Positions 25,317-37,061 of a DNA stretch of 64,000 nucleotides are shown here, piece after piece (the stretch's first letter is position 1; each line of letters begins with the position of its first letter). Location: positions 4,647,092-4,711,091 of the forward strand of contig BDGG01000003.1 in the NCBI GenBank assembly GCA_001949185.1, in the 5' to 3' direction. The notes beneath the pieces are model-generated. The model had not been told where the DNA came from. It did not search any database and saw only the letters and a program-made list of their open reading frames with translations. The DNA is from Ramazzottius varieornatus. Taxonomy: Eukaryota; Tardigrada; Eutardigrada; Parachela; Ramazzottiidae. The translations under genes and the position numbers were made by a program.

Positions 25317-26361
25317 TCAGCTGGATTCCCATTCCAAGGAGTTGGACGCTGTTGCGGGACAGGAGTGCTGGTCAACGTCGTTGAAGTGTCCAGCATCAAT
25401 CTTGTTCAGTCGAAGAACGATGTTAATCTTTTCGCTTGTTTCTTGGCTGTATCCTTCCCGGTCGCGACTGAGCAACCAGGAAGACACTGTGGCAAAACAA
25501 CGTTATATATACGAACAGAGTATCATATTTTACAGTAGGTCATTTCTGGCGGTTCTTACCAAGTCGGAAGTAGCCAGCAATGTTTCGACAGGAGTGGACC
25601 TACCAAAATCTATTTTTGTCAGTCCCCTCATGGTACAGGAGGAATCGTTCGGAACTTACCACACTGTAAGTCTGGTAATCAGTATCGACGACCCACACGG
25701 AAGCGTCTCCGATGGGGAAAACAACGTGCTGCTTGGCCGGCACGGTAGGATCAGGGATAGAAGCGACGCCTTCCAGGATGTTGGTCGCGCCAGTCAACCT
25801 TTAAGAAAGAAAATTTAGTGCACGCCGAGACCCGAGATGTGGACTGCAAACTTGGAAAAAAATGCTACGTTTACCTCACGATGCTGTGGCTGATAACTTT
25901 GATATCGCCGTTCTCCAGGGGACTATAGTTGATCGCGACGCACTTCTGACCGAGCTCGAAGGCGGCAAAGTAACGTTCTTGCTCGTACTACGTGCCCATG
26001 TACTGTCAGTGTCACAGGAAAAAATCATACAGTATCACAAGAAATAAACTGGGACGTCAGCAACTGAAATGAGCAAAATCGTAGTCTCAAGTGGCGCACC
26101 TATTCATTGTGCTTGGTTCAGAGTGTACGCCACTTCGGAGAATGATCATGTTCTAGTCGTTTTCCGACGTATTGGGCGAAAATGGAAACGAAACTCCGCA
26201 TAACAATTTTGAAATCGATTCCGTACCTGCTTCTGGTCAAAGTTGCTCATGGCAGTTACAGGTTGGCTTTCACACCGGCCAGTAAGAAGCACCTGACCAG
26301 TGGCTCCTTGGAAGATGCCGACCAAGGATAGTGCGCCGCATACGACCACAACCGAGTTCAT
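25317..26361 (-). pseudogene. Apolipoprotein D-like lipocalin interrupted by one TAG
   Basis: Five exons join in phase: 26361-26227, 26002-25875, 25798-25660, 25599-25560, 25486-25317 (204 codons with stop). A signal peptide (MNSVVVVCGALSLVGIF) leads into the lipocalin fold. Recognisable blocks: YMGT*YEQERYFAAFELGQ, KCVAINYSPLENGDIKVIS, VWVVDTDYQTYSVV and a Cys-containing end, closely patterned on apolipoprotein D. The star is a TAG at 25990-25988 (minus strand), exactly at the invariant Trp of the lipocalin GxW motif, where TGG is expected. All other codons, splice sites and phases are intact. So it is a very young null allele or pseudogene, a base-call error, or a read-through codon. Lipocalins bind small hydrophobic ligands extracellularly. 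Confidence 0.75.
26080..26158. repeat. Family A hairpin
   Basis: Core with short arms in intron 1 of the lipocalin gene. Confidence 0.75.
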
Positions 26362-27193
26362 TTTGGCTCTTGCATCAACGGACAACAAACCTGAAGAATT
26401 GCTATCCTGTCTACTACTCAAGGGAGCTTTCAACGAATTCACCCTAGAGAAGACTCTACTGTACGAGTACCCGTGTAGTCGGACATCTCTGAATGACTAA
26501 TCGAACTCGATTTTATGCGGATGTCGTACTACCGCGCCCGGGTCATGTGGCGTGGGCTGTTGATTTTGCATCCAAGATAGATGTATCGCTGGTTTCATAT
26601 TGGTATTTGACGGACTTTGGTTTTCTCCTAACCTCTAGAGTATTGAGCTATGCTTAACCTATCAGACATTTCTTTGAGGCCACCGATAGCGGTGCGTATC
26701 AATCGTGGGCGCTGAAATGACCGCATGTTCACCGAGTTGCGATTCGTTTCTTCCGGGTTTTCGTGATCGGGAAAACAATCCGGTCTTGCATTCGCAGCAT
26801 TCCACACGTCGTCTGATTTGGTATCTTGATTATCCTCAGCAAAGATAGAGAAGGAGCCGAACGTTGATAATTCCCGTGTTTAATCCATAACCACCTCAAC
26901 TGTCCAAAACAGAGACCTAGGCAGAGAAACCGATAAGGTAGCTTTCCCAAGTGGCGCACGCTATCAGCTAACGTCACTGGATACCTGCGCCACTTCGGGA
27001 ACCAATCTTGTCGAGTTTATTTGCCGAGTTTCCGAATATCGAAGGAAACTTTGTAGCGTTTTTGACCTGAGCCACAAAATGTTATATCTTTGACTGCGAC
27101 AAAAGAACCCATAAGGCTCACAGCTGCCAAATGTTATTGTATAAAAACTAAACAAAAATCTGTAAAAACCATCAAAGAAGGAATGATGTAACT
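26362..27193. other. Intergenic between lipocalin and glutaminyl cyclase
   Basis: 5' flank of the lipocalin and 3' flank of the cyclase, both on the minus strand. One family A repeat (26937-27031). Nothing else is recognised. Confidence 0.5.
26937..27031. repeat. Family A hairpin
   Basis: Intergenic; right end CTTGTCGAGTTTATTTGCCG intact. Confidence 0.8.
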
Positions 27194-28999
27194 CTAAAAC
27201 CGGCAAGAAAGATACTCACAAACAAATACTCTCAAAATTTTATTCAAATCATCAATCGTCTGGTAATGTAAATTATCCGCATTATCCGACAGCTGATGCC
27301 AAACCGAAGGAAAAGGCACTGAAATTAAATGCAAAATTTTAACCCCTCTCTCCATGAAAGGCTTATGGTCGTCATCGATGAAGGACCCAACCGGCATGGC
27401 GTCCCTTCCAAAGTACACCCCGTCTTTGCCCCACTGCTTGATCTGGCCTAAGCTCTGCAACCTGTCTTCATTGTCCGTGAGCCTACTATACAACGGTGCA
27501 GTCGCGGGAAACAGACTCTGGAACTTAGTATCGATCGTACCGATCAAATCTAACAAGACAAGGACATCCATGCTGTTTAGCTGTGACATGGTGGAAACCC
27601 CCGGTGCGAAACTATTGCGTGTCTGGGCGAGTCTCGAAGCGAGGTGTCTCGAACCGTAGATCGAGTCCACAGCTGACCAATCTCCAAAGGCTTCTTCGCC
27701 ATCGAAGAAGATTAACTGGAGTGTGATGTCTTGTTTTGTCGAACGAGAGTCGACGCGACCGCGGAGGACGCGAGCGAGGTCCAGCAGCATGGCGCACGGG
27801 ACTGCCGAGTCCGTGGCGCCGATGAAGAGGCCGCGGTTATCGAACTTGGAGTCGAAGTGACAGGCCAGGAGTAAACGACGGGGAGCTTTGGGGTCAAGAG
27901 TGGCGATAATGTTGGTGAAGGTTCGACGAGCGTGAGGAGCTGGAGGAGAGTCGTCAAACGAGTCGGTCTCAACTGTGTAACCGAATCCTCTCAGCGTGTT
28001 GATCAGAAACTGCAACAATAACACAAAATATCATCGTGTGAGTGTTTGACATCAAACACATTCCACTGGCATATGTGGGGCGCCGGTAAACGATTCATAC
28101 AAGATCTTCGTCTCACGTGGCGCACTGCTTCGTAACGAATGGCCGGAAGCGTGCGCTACTAATTTCAAGTGGCGCACTTGAGCATTGTTACTGGCTGGAA
28201 GCGCGCGGCGCTTATCGCTAGAGGCGCCCATGAGTTTTCTCATCAGCTGGAACAGTGCGCCACTTGAGACAACGATCTTGTGCTCTTCGTTTAGCAGTCT
28301 CCCATTACTGAATTATTTCAAATTATGACTTAGCAGGCGTACACGCAAGACGAGAAATTGTGGTACAGTAAAAATAATGGGACAGGCGGAAAGGACGGCG
28401 AAATGGAAATTCGACTGTAGGAAAGTGTCGAAAAATGTATTACTGTAAATCGGTCGCGTACGTACATGCTCCCGCACCGCCGTAGCGAAAAGGCCTGTAC
28501 CATAATTTTTACTGCACCATAATTCATCGTCATGCGTGTACTTTTTGAACTTTGGTGTTTCCGGGTGTGCCCGACACACGCGGAATCAAAATTGGTTGCA
28601 AGAGCCTGAGAAACTGTTCTTTATCGGAAAGACCACTCAGAGTTCGCAACTGGTCGTCGGGAAGTGGAGCGATCTGCAGACGACTTTGTGCGGACACCCA
28701 AGCCGGAACTTGACTTCCGAGAGCTCTTTTGTTGCTGGGCCCAACCTCGATGGTCGTCTCCAGCATCTCTGGGTATGGCTGTTCCTTTTGCGACGTGGCA
28801 TAGCTCAGCAACTGCAGAAGCAAGGAAAAAGTCCTATCATCATAAATCGACGTTAGGTTCATGGCTATCGGAATTCCGCAAGAGCACGCATGCAGCAAAG
28901 TAAATTAGGAGCACAGAATATTTTGAGTGTTCTGTCAGAGCCAACTTACAATGTGATCATGATGATGAAGAAGAGGCGTTTGATGGGTACGCGACACAT
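27194..28999 (-). CDS. QPCT: Glutaminyl-peptide cyclotransferase
   Basis: Exons 28803-28542 and 28009-27194 are secure; a first exon 28999-28950 (MCRVPIKRLFFIMIT, a hydrophobic anchor or signal) is inferred from an in-phase GTAAGT donor, total about 375 aa. The enzyme converts N-terminal Gln or Glu to pyroglutamate in the secretory route. It is an M28-type zinc fold. Zinc ligands are visible in GATDSAVP (Asp), DGEEAF (second Glu) and VWHQL (His); the catalytic Glu is the first of DGEE and the Asp of LLDLIG is present. GTPGNTK and ACHFDSKFDNRG also match. The first intron has two possible acceptors 8 nt apart; only the inner one keeps phase with the proposed first exon. The 28010-28541 intron holds a triple family A cluster. 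Confidence 0.88.
28085..28307. repeat. Family A triple cluster
   Basis: Three successive cores, partly decayed, in the glutaminyl cyclase intron. Confidence 0.75.
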
Positions 29000-30298
29000 T
29001 CGTTCTGCGACAGGTATTATAATTCAGTATCCGATGTCTCTCTCGCAACAACGCCACCCGTATTGATTGCATTAAGTTGCCCAGCGGCTGTAACTGTAAA
29101 CGAATACATTTGAATGATTAACATTACAGCATGAAAACGATGTCAGGTCAGCAGAAACGTTTGGGCTACTCGTACTAGTGTGAAATTACGGCTACTCACC
29201 TGCTACTGTCGAACTTACAAGTTCACATCCTCAGCCAGCTCAGTATAGTCGTTAGAGCACCTCAGATGCAGAGGACTAACCAGAACCATCAGGGTTTGTG
29301 ACGAGGAAGCTTATCTCGAGTCTTGACTCTCGAGTCTCTCGACTCACGAGCTCTAGAGGTACTGTATTATGGGAAGTTTAATTTCACGTTTTCCATTCAT
29401 TTAGCCCGTCAATCAACAATCAACTGCGCTGTATCTGGTTCAGCCTCAAAGTTTACTAAGAATTTAGAATTTGCGGTAGCGTGGCCGAGTGGTTAAGGCG
29501 TTGGATTTAGGCTCCAATCCAGAAATGGGCGCGGGTTCGAATCCCGTCGCTGCCAGATTTTTGCCATCGAGACGTTCATGGTCGTCATGTATATCCCTGC
29601 TTTCCGTGTGAAATCTCGGTCAAGTCTAGGATTTTGAGTTTTCCGCACGTACGACGTAAACAGCGCCGTACCTACGCGAACCGGATTGTTCTCGGAAAAT
29701 CAATGGAGCGTTCGGGCTTGCCCAATGCCCGACAAAAATTACACAATGAAAGGACTGCCAATCAACAGCTGCAAATCAGCAACCACACCCACGTGCAGGA
29801 TCGCTAATGGAGGTCCACTAGACAGGGGCGATTTTCTTGCAGCGCTGGTTGCACCCAAGCGCCTGCTGACGAAATTTTCAACATGAGCTTGCGGTGCCTT
29901 GTTCTGATGAACGGTGCACGATGGCGGCGGGTACCGCATCGATTCTCAAATGATTACCTTTTTACCAAAATGATACATCGTGGCAGACCATAAAGGTATA
30001 TGACGCGCCGTCCTGGTCGCCTCTGATATTTAACCTTACACAACGACGTGTTTTCAGAATTTATCGGATTCGAGTGTTTGTGAAATTTCTGGATCGTCCG
30101 CGCTGTTTTCTGACCATAGCGGCTTATCCCTTCCCTTGAATCTCTGACCAGGCTGCTATTGAAAACTGAGGAAGAGCGTGAAGGAATCGAGCCTTTCCCT
30201 GCCAAGAGAGAACGCTGAGATCCAAACGCTGATCGCCACACCGCTGGACCGACCTGCTGGGCTCATCTTGTGATGCTGCTTAGAAGTCCCATACTACA
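29000..30298. other. Intergenic containing tRNA-Leu
   Basis: About 1.3 kb between divergent genes (glutaminyl cyclase and CNOT3). It holds the tRNA at 29475-29555; no protein exon is recognised in the rest. Confidence 0.5.
29475..29555 (+). tRNA. tRNA-Leu (anticodon TAG)
   Basis: Cloverleaf is visible: acceptor GGTAGCG pairs with CGCTGCC, followed by discriminator A. The D arm has TGGCCGAGTGGTTAAGGC (A box). The anticodon stem TTGGA/TCCAA encloses loop TTTAGGC with TAG at 29508-29510. There is a long class II variable arm, and the T arm holds GGTTCGAATCC (B box). No intron and no encoded CCA. It decodes CUA leucine codons. Confidence 0.95.
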
Positions 30299-33200
30299 AT
30301 GTCAGATAAAAGGAAGCTCCTCGGTAAGGTAGCTTAATTCACGGTTTTGATGAAGCCTTACGGCTGTGCCCAATGGTTTGTATGTCGTTGCCAGCTGAGG
30401 TTGATCGTACCCTCAAGAAAATCCAGGAGGGAATGGACGTTTTCGACGATATATGGTCCAAGGTGAGACTGAAGAATACTCGGTCGACAGGGAAGGGGTT
30501 TCTGATACAATGATATGAGAGTTTGCAGGTCCAAGAGGCACCTACCCAGAGCCACAAGGAGAAATACGAGCAAGATCTCAAGAAGGAGATCAAGAAGCTG
30601 CAGGTAAGGCTTGGCGTGGTGACTGATTGATGATTCACTGTGCTAATTTCGAAAATCGAACTCGGGCTTCGAAATAATCTTGTTTCTATTTCGCAGAGGT
30701 TGCGTGATCAAGTGAAAACATGGATAGCTAGCAGCAACGATATCAAGGACAAGGAGCCGTTGCTGAAAGCAAGAAGGGACATCGAAACAGTAAGCGTGGA
30801 TTTTACAGTCGTGAGGAATATTAGAAACTAATCATAGTGTGTGCTCTTTGGTAGAAAATGGAAAAGTTCAAAGATGTCGAAAGGGAAACCAAGACAAAAG
30901 TGTATTCGAAAGTGGGACTTGCACAGGCATCCAAGATGGATGTCAACCAGAAGAAGAAATACGAAGCGCGGACAGCGTTGACGGTTGGTTTCCTAAAATA
31001 TTTTTACGCTCGTGCTGAATTTATCTGCACATTGATGTCGGTCTACAGGACTTCATTGAGAAGATGAACATTGATCTGGAGCAGTTCGAAAGTGAAGTGG
31101 AAGACCTGGAAGCTGGTGCGCGGAAGAAGAAGCTCGAAAAAGACGTACGTTCGTTAAAAAAAATTGGTATAAACTCGACAAGATTGTTTTCCCAGTGGCG
31201 CACGTTTGCAGTGTTAGTCGTTCGAAGAGTGCGCCACTTGGGAAAACGGTTGTTGGATTCGTTCACTCAGGTCCCGTTTGTCGGTGGAACTGTACGCTCG
31301 GCTTGCAAAAAGAAATTTCATACTGATGTGGGTTTTAGAAACAAGAAAAGCTGGATTTTCTGAAAGCAATAACCGAGTCGCATAATTCGCACATCACTAA
31401 GCTGGAGATCATGTTACGGATGCTGGACAATGACAGCCTCGACTCGGATACCATCTTTGGTGTCACCGACGATTTCAAGTTTTACTTGGACAAGGCGGAC
31501 GAAGGCCAGCTCGAGGATATCCAGTACATTTACGAAGGCATTGACTTGGAGGAAACACGTAAGACCGGTTTGACTTTTCACCACTGACACTCTCGATGAC
31601 TTGCTGCTAATTTATCTGATCATCGAACTGTAGTTCTCGAATCGCCACCACAAAGTCCCGAACCGAGTGTAACATCGAAAGACTCGGATGAGATGCGGAG
31701 AAAGAAGACTGACGATCCACCTTTACTTGAACCATCACCCAACAAACCTCTCCCGAAGCTTTCGATGCCTTCGAGAAGCGAAGCCACGACACCGGCCAAG
31801 ATCCCTGAACTGAAAAGTCCAGCAACGACGGACTTACGAACGACACAACCACCGAAATTCAGGCAATTTCAAGCTTCTGATTTATTGCAGTAACATACTT
31901 AATCAGTGGGTTTCTCGTCAACAGTCAATCCTTACCCAATTCAGCACCTGTACAAGCGTCACCGTTAATAGCTTACGCAGCTGCAGCTGGTAATTATTGT
32001 CCTTTCAGAAAATTATGATCAAGTCATGCTGATCATGATTGATTCGTGAATGTTTGGGCTTTGGTACTAAAATATGGCTTTTATTTTTGCAGCGAAAGCA
32101 TTGCCCCAAGTAGCGGCTGTGAAACAGCCGGCTCGAATTCCCTCTCCTTCGATATCGGAAGAAATGGAGAATAAGAGGCCCGATGGAGACAAACCTCCTG
32201 CGGACTCTCTACCTGCACCAACAGCACCCGTACCGACGACAGGTGTGTCTTGTGGTTGTCTAAAAGTGAAATGGGGAATCGGCAGAGAGAGTTTTGCTTT
32301 TCTGACGAACCTGCATACACCTCTTTGCGTAGCTTACACAGTCAGCTCCATGCAGGTTCTTGACGTACAGGTCAGATGGGTACTTTACATACTTGAACAC
32401 AAATGCCCGTGTATTGCTTACTTGCCTGCGTGTGCAGGGTGGTGAATTGGTATCTCTTCCTTTATGTGGACTGAATAGTTTTCTTTAGACTATTCTCTTC
32501 ATGTCTTTATACCTTTAACTTGTTCAGTGCTGGAGTTTCTTTCAATGTACAGGTGCGACGATGGAAGATACTCAGAGAAGGACTTCCTCCGACTTTCAGA
32601 GGCCAGCAAAAGCCACGACTCCCGGCCTGCAGTTTCCCCTGTCAGCGTCACCAAGGCTGATGAACACGGGTTTCGGCAGTTACGCTTCGTCCATTGTCAG
32701 CAGTACACCAACGACACCTCAATCGACGCCTCAGTCAACACCCGTAAAAGATCCTTGGAAAGACGCAGGACGAAGTGCCCCGAAGTCCGTTCCCGCCATG
32801 CAGAATGGCCTTAATCGTCCATCGGATATTCCAACCCAAGCAGGCCAAGTCCCAGCGGCAGCCAGCTTACAACAACTGGCCTCGGCGGCTGTCCAGCAAC
32901 AGACAGTCAGGAGCGATGAACCTGCAAGGCACTCCCTCTTCGCATCCTTTCCTGACATGGTAAATATTTGCCTACAAGATTATTTTGTTTTGGGGCTCAG
33001 CAGAAAAATTCGACAAAATAGTTTTCCCGAGTGGCGCATAATTCTCTCTGATGACGCTAAGAAAGTGCGTCACCTGGGGAAACTATCAAGTTGCACAAGA
33101 ACGTTTTTCCAAGTGACGCACTCTTTCAGCCAAAACCATTCTTCAAGCGCGCCACTTGGTAGAGTAATCTGGTTTAGTTTGTTTCCCAAACTCCCATTAC

Positions 33201-34297
33201 ATTAGATGTCAATTTTTGACGTTTGCATGGATATACTCGGCCAGAGTTTGTTTACTGCTGTTTTTCCAGGCGAATAAAGATGAGAAATTGGCCACCTTCA
33301 GTGTGGGGCATTCGCGGAACGCCTCGGAAGACCTGGGAAAGGAACTGTCCGCCATGTCGCTCGCCTCCTCTAGTCCGGCTTTGTCGTTGAGGAGTTCGGG
33401 ACTGGTACCGGATGGCCCGACGTTACCAGTCGCGCCACTCATCACCAAGGCGGAGCTGGAAGCGAGGATAACGCCGGGAATGGCCATGGTACCGCTCGGG
33501 CCAGAGAAGCCCACCAGAGATATGCTGATACAGCATACGCTACTCGAAACGGCGTTCCTCAACCCACCGAAACCGTGCGACTCCGAAAGGAGGAAGTGAG
33601 TACTTCTTGGCATGCTTTATGCTTAACTGGCTCGGATCTCTATACTTCTCTCTTTATCCGTAGAGCGTTTATTCCGTGTGTACAGTGTCCCATACCACCT
33701 GGTTGGCCAAGGCAGCCTCCGATGCCGCTGGCTTGCGACCTGAAGTTCTACGCAAATCTCTCGAGCGACACTCTTTTCTTTATATTTTACTATCAAGAGG
33801 TAAGAGCTTTCTTGAAATAGCGTTTAGCCTGTATTTGAGGGTCGAATTGCAAAATACGTCGATCTTTCGTCTACCTGTATACTCGCGTATCATTGGTGGA
33901 GTAGGGGTTTGTGCATGCAGGTGCACGAGGTGGGACTTTTTTTTTCTTGCCGGCCCCTTTTCTGGACGGTGTGAAACCGTACTGTATTTGCAGGGAAGTC
34001 TCGCTCAAGTTCTTGCCGCAAGAACGTTGAAAAGCAAGAACTGGAGGTTTCATAAACAGATGAACGCATGGTTCCAGCGGCTGGAAGAGCCGAAAGTGAC
34101 GACGACGGAGTACGAAAGGGTGAGAACCATGGGTGCAGTTGATCTCTCTGTATGGGGTGGACGTAAAAAGTTTGGTGTGGTCTTAGGGGAACTACAAGTT
34201 TTGGGACTTGGAGTCGTGGTCGGAGAAGCAGAAGAGCGACTTTACGTTCGAATATCGCTTTTTGGAGAACGTCGATCTCAGTAGATGGGTCTACTAA
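30299..34297 (+). CDS. CNOT3: CCR4-NOT transcription complex subunit 3
   Basis: Fifteen exons, all phases agree: 30299-30323, 30395-30462, 30529-30603, 30697-30789, 30855-30983, 31049-31144, 31339-31558, 31634-31889, 31925-31989, 32093-32242, 32553-32959, 33270-33595, 33664-33799, 33994-34119, 34187-34297 (760 aa; human 753). CNOT3 is a scaffold of the cytoplasmic mRNA deadenylase. The N-terminal coiled-coil Not3 domain is clear (MSDKRKLLAEVDRTLKKI, KEKYEQDLKKEIKKLQRLRD, DQFESEVE-like, LEIMLRMLDND). A Pro/Ser/Thr-rich linker spans about residues 235-560. The C-terminal NOT box has DTLFFIFYYQEGSLAQ, WRFHKQMNAWFQR and FTFEYRFLENVDLS. Exon 9 is only 65 nt. Introns carry family A (two) and family B (one clear, one doubtful) hairpins. 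Confidence 0.93.
31168..31262. repeat. Family A hairpin
   Basis: CNOT3 intron 6; left arm AAACTCGACAAGATTGTTTT intact. Confidence 0.85.
32308..32362. repeat. Family B hairpin
   Basis: AACCTGCAT...ATGCAGGTT in CNOT3 intron 10. Confidence 0.65.
32385..32440. repeat. Family B, doubtful
   Basis: Decayed copy (CTTGCCTGCGTGTGCAGGG) next to the previous one. Confidence 0.35.
32996..33195. repeat. Family A dimer
   Basis: Two cores in CNOT3 intron 11. Confidence 0.8.
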
Positions 34298-34822
34298 CAG
34301 TGGTCCTGACGGGATGGCTCTGACAGCTGCGTCTTGCTCCATTCACTCAGCACACACAGACAGACCCAGAGCTATCCCCGCTACTCAATGTTGTTTTTTA
34401 ATTTCTCAATAGTAGTTTTACCACTGTACCTAAGCCCTAATCCTCATATTCATGTGTACGCAGTATGCACCACCCTTTTCCGTATTGGAAACTTGTTCGC
34501 GCGCACACGCATATACTGATTCGGCGTTCGCCATGTAATTTTTTCCCCATAATAATCGTGCACGACGTTTGATGAGTTGAAGTTTCGTGATATAGTATCG
34601 TCGAGAGTACTATTACGGTTATCTTCTGTCGTTCAAATGTCCTCGGAGGGTAGAAATAGGAAACTGACACAGGAAGGATCTTTCTCGGTCTGTTTGCTTC
34701 CATGCAACGAGGTTAAGGCTTCACTGTACTGTCTTCTCTTTGGGAAAGTTAGCGTGGGATCCTTGCGGAGAACTTTTCTTTGTACTCTAGTCAAAACTCA
34801 AAGTGCTGATCCTTGCGTAATA
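34298..34822. other. Intergenic CNOT3 / small mitochondrial-like gene
   Basis: Short spacer between genes in the same direction; no element recognised. Confidence 0.45.
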
Positions 34823-35587
34823 ATGGTGGTGTCGAAGGTTGGGGTGGTTCTTGGAACGGTGTTGAAAGGTACCTTCATCACATCTAGGATATTATCGACT
34901 TCCTGTAGGCCACTTGCCACCCTCGCACAAAGACCAGACAGCGGTTTCACTTTCTCGTCGATCTCACCACCGTTGAATGACGCACTGTCTCGGAGGTTCA
35001 TTAGTAAGAAGTCGGATAAAGGAGCGATGAAGTCACCAGGTGCATCGGGAAGCTCCAAAGAGGGAATGAACTCGCCAGGAGCAACACCGTCGTCGAATGC
35101 TTCCGGGAAGAAAAGTGATGCGAAAGAATGGGAGAACGCAAAGTTGGATGAGTGGCAGGTATTTTCTGTTCGATAAGATAGCTCGCTGGCGGGTTAATTT
35201 TCCTCTTCAACGAGACAGCTAGACGAGGTATACAGACATCCTGCTTTCCAGGAATACAAGGACCTATTCACAAAGAGTCCATCAAAACCTAAAGAATGAA
35301 ACGAACAACCAGGCACTCGACCGTGAGTTTGACGAGCTCTTTTTGTGAACAGGTCCGCGTGTTCCTGGAAGTGAATGACCCAGGCATGAACTGTTTACAG
35401 ATGGAAGCCGTAGAAGGGGACCGGAAGTGGCAGCAACAGAACCCAACGCGCGGACCCGGGTATACGGGAAAAGACGGCAACAAGAAAACCAGTACGTATG
35501 ATTAAAGTTGAGCAATCGTCTACCTGCGAAAGCTAACGAAAAACTTGTGTTGCAGATAAAAACTTGCAGACTGAGAATGAAGAATGA
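34823..35587 (+). CDS. Small protein with presequence and two alternative 3' ends
   Basis: First exon 34823-35158 (112 codons) encodes a basic, hydroxylated N terminus like a mitochondrial presequence (VLKGTFITSRILSTSCRPLA) and a Ser/Gly/Lys-rich linker. It can be joined in phase to either of two endings. End A, 35219-35299, adds LDEVYRHPAFQEYKDLFTKS and a stop (138 aa). End B, 35353-35491 plus 35556-35587, adds VRVFLEVNDPGMNC... and a stop (168 aa). AATAAA at 35640-35645. No family is firmly recognised; the presequence, linker and short Tyr/Phe-containing ending loosely recall the complex I accessory subunit NDUFV3, a weak guess. End A and the start of end B carry complementary segments (see findings). 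Confidence 0.5.
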
Positions 35588-36258
35588 CCGTTACTCACCG
35601 GAATGAAATGTATTTTTTTGTTGAGTTCGTCGCGCTGTAAATAAACGTTTGGTCCGAACCTGCAGTACAAAATACCTTAGGGAGATGGCGTGTCAACGAA
35701 ATACAAGTTGCCGGATACTTGTCAGAATAAGGAAGAGTCCCTGAATCACACGAAAAGTTGATAGGGTCCTTTGGGTATTCAGACGGTTCCCGGCCCACGA
35801 GGGGCGTGAGATACAGTCTTTCGCGCTTCTACCGTTATGAGCAGGTGAACGTTTTGACCTGGTTATGTTCCTTTTCACCTTGTCTTCAGTCTGACGGATG
35901 AGGAATGTGTGAGAGTTCGGAAGCGCTGGCAGGAAAGCCATCACCGCTGGTTCTGACTTGGGTTTGACTTCCGGTTCAGTTTCAAATTCGAGTGCCCGAG
36001 TACGTACGCACATAGGTACGCGTCGTACAGACGTACACTCGTACAGTGAGTCGTGCCTTCAATGGTTGATTCCTCTCTGCTGATTGTCCGCTTTGCATAC
36101 TGTACCAACTACCAAGTACCAACCGGAAGTGCGACAAAAGGGATGCTTGTAACTTGCAAGTTGAAAGTTGCACTTTTCTCCCTCCCGACTACTGGGTTTC
36201 GACATCTTGCATCTTCGTTGTCCTAACCTTGCGCCACAGCAAAACTTTGTCCATCACG
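35588..36258. other. Intergenic upstream of MPC1
   Basis: 3' flank of the small gene (AATAAA at 35640) and 5' flank of MPC1. Around 35996-36050 there are repeated GTAC-containing steps (low complexity). No exon recognised. Confidence 0.45.
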
Positions 36259-37061
36259 ATGGCTGCCGCGTCCAAAGGTCTGATGGCTCGCCTGACGAGC
36301 AAAGAGATGAAGGATTACTTCATGAGGTACGCGTTAAGAATTCCGAATAACGATCATGCGACTCCCTTTTACTGTTGCGAGTGATGTCTTTCTTTGAACC
36401 GTCTTTCTTTAAACCGTCTTTCTGTTTTGCAGCACGGTGAGCTTCGAAGCACATGAATATGATGATCAGTCCAACGTTGCAGGTGTTTAGTGTCCGTCTT
36501 GTTTAGCACTTCTGGGGACCTGTTGCAAACTGGGGCTTGCCTCTAGCAGCTATTGCTGATCTGAAAAAGAATCCAGAATTCATCAGTGGAAAAATGACGA
36601 CAGGTATGCTACAAGTCTTCCCGAGCGTCTGTGGGTTGGGCTTGAACGGGAGGTCAGCAGGCGAAGTGTTGCACACCGTAACTTCAAACGGCGTACGCTT
36701 TCAGCCGATAGCAATGATGACGTGCGCGACTTGAGAAGACGATCCTGTACGTGTGAACTTCCGTAATAACATAGATCGTTGTTTTTCCAGCCATGGTGCT
36801 GTATTCGGCAATGTTCATGCGATTTGCATGGATGGTCAAGCCGAGGAACTTACTCTTGCTGTCCTGTCACGCCACCAATGAAACTTGCCAGCTCGTACAG
36901 CTCGGCCGACTTATCAATTACAGGTACGGGCACTTGTCCAGTCCACCCTCTCGAATGTACTGTGCAGTACTGTACCCTCAAAGCGCCTTCCTGTGTTCAG
37001 GATGTCCGCGCCAAAGCACACAGAAGCAGTCGCAATGGTAGCCCATCCCGAAAAACATTGA
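36259..37061 (+). CDS. MPC1: Mitochondrial pyruvate carrier 1
   Basis: Exons 36259-36326, 36433-36436, 36507-36603, 36791-36923, 37001-37061 (120 aa; human 109). It forms the inner-membrane pyruvate importer with MPC2. Signature blocks: [71 protein letters not shown]. The conserved junction FMSTHFWG can only be built if a 4-nt exon (CACG, 36433-36436) between tctgttttgcag and gtgagc is included; skipping it shifts the frame. The last exon encodes a variable tail. A family A repeat lies in the intron 36604-36790. Confidence 0.9.
36684..36766. repeat. Family A hairpin, diverged
   Basis: Diverged core (GGCGTACGC / ACGTGCGCGACTTGAG) in an MPC1 intron. Confidence 0.65.

Noticed and set aside
29475-29555. 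tRNA as an amber suppressor that could read the lipocalin TAG
   Set aside because: The anticodon is TAG (reads CUA leucine), not CTA, so it cannot decode UAG.
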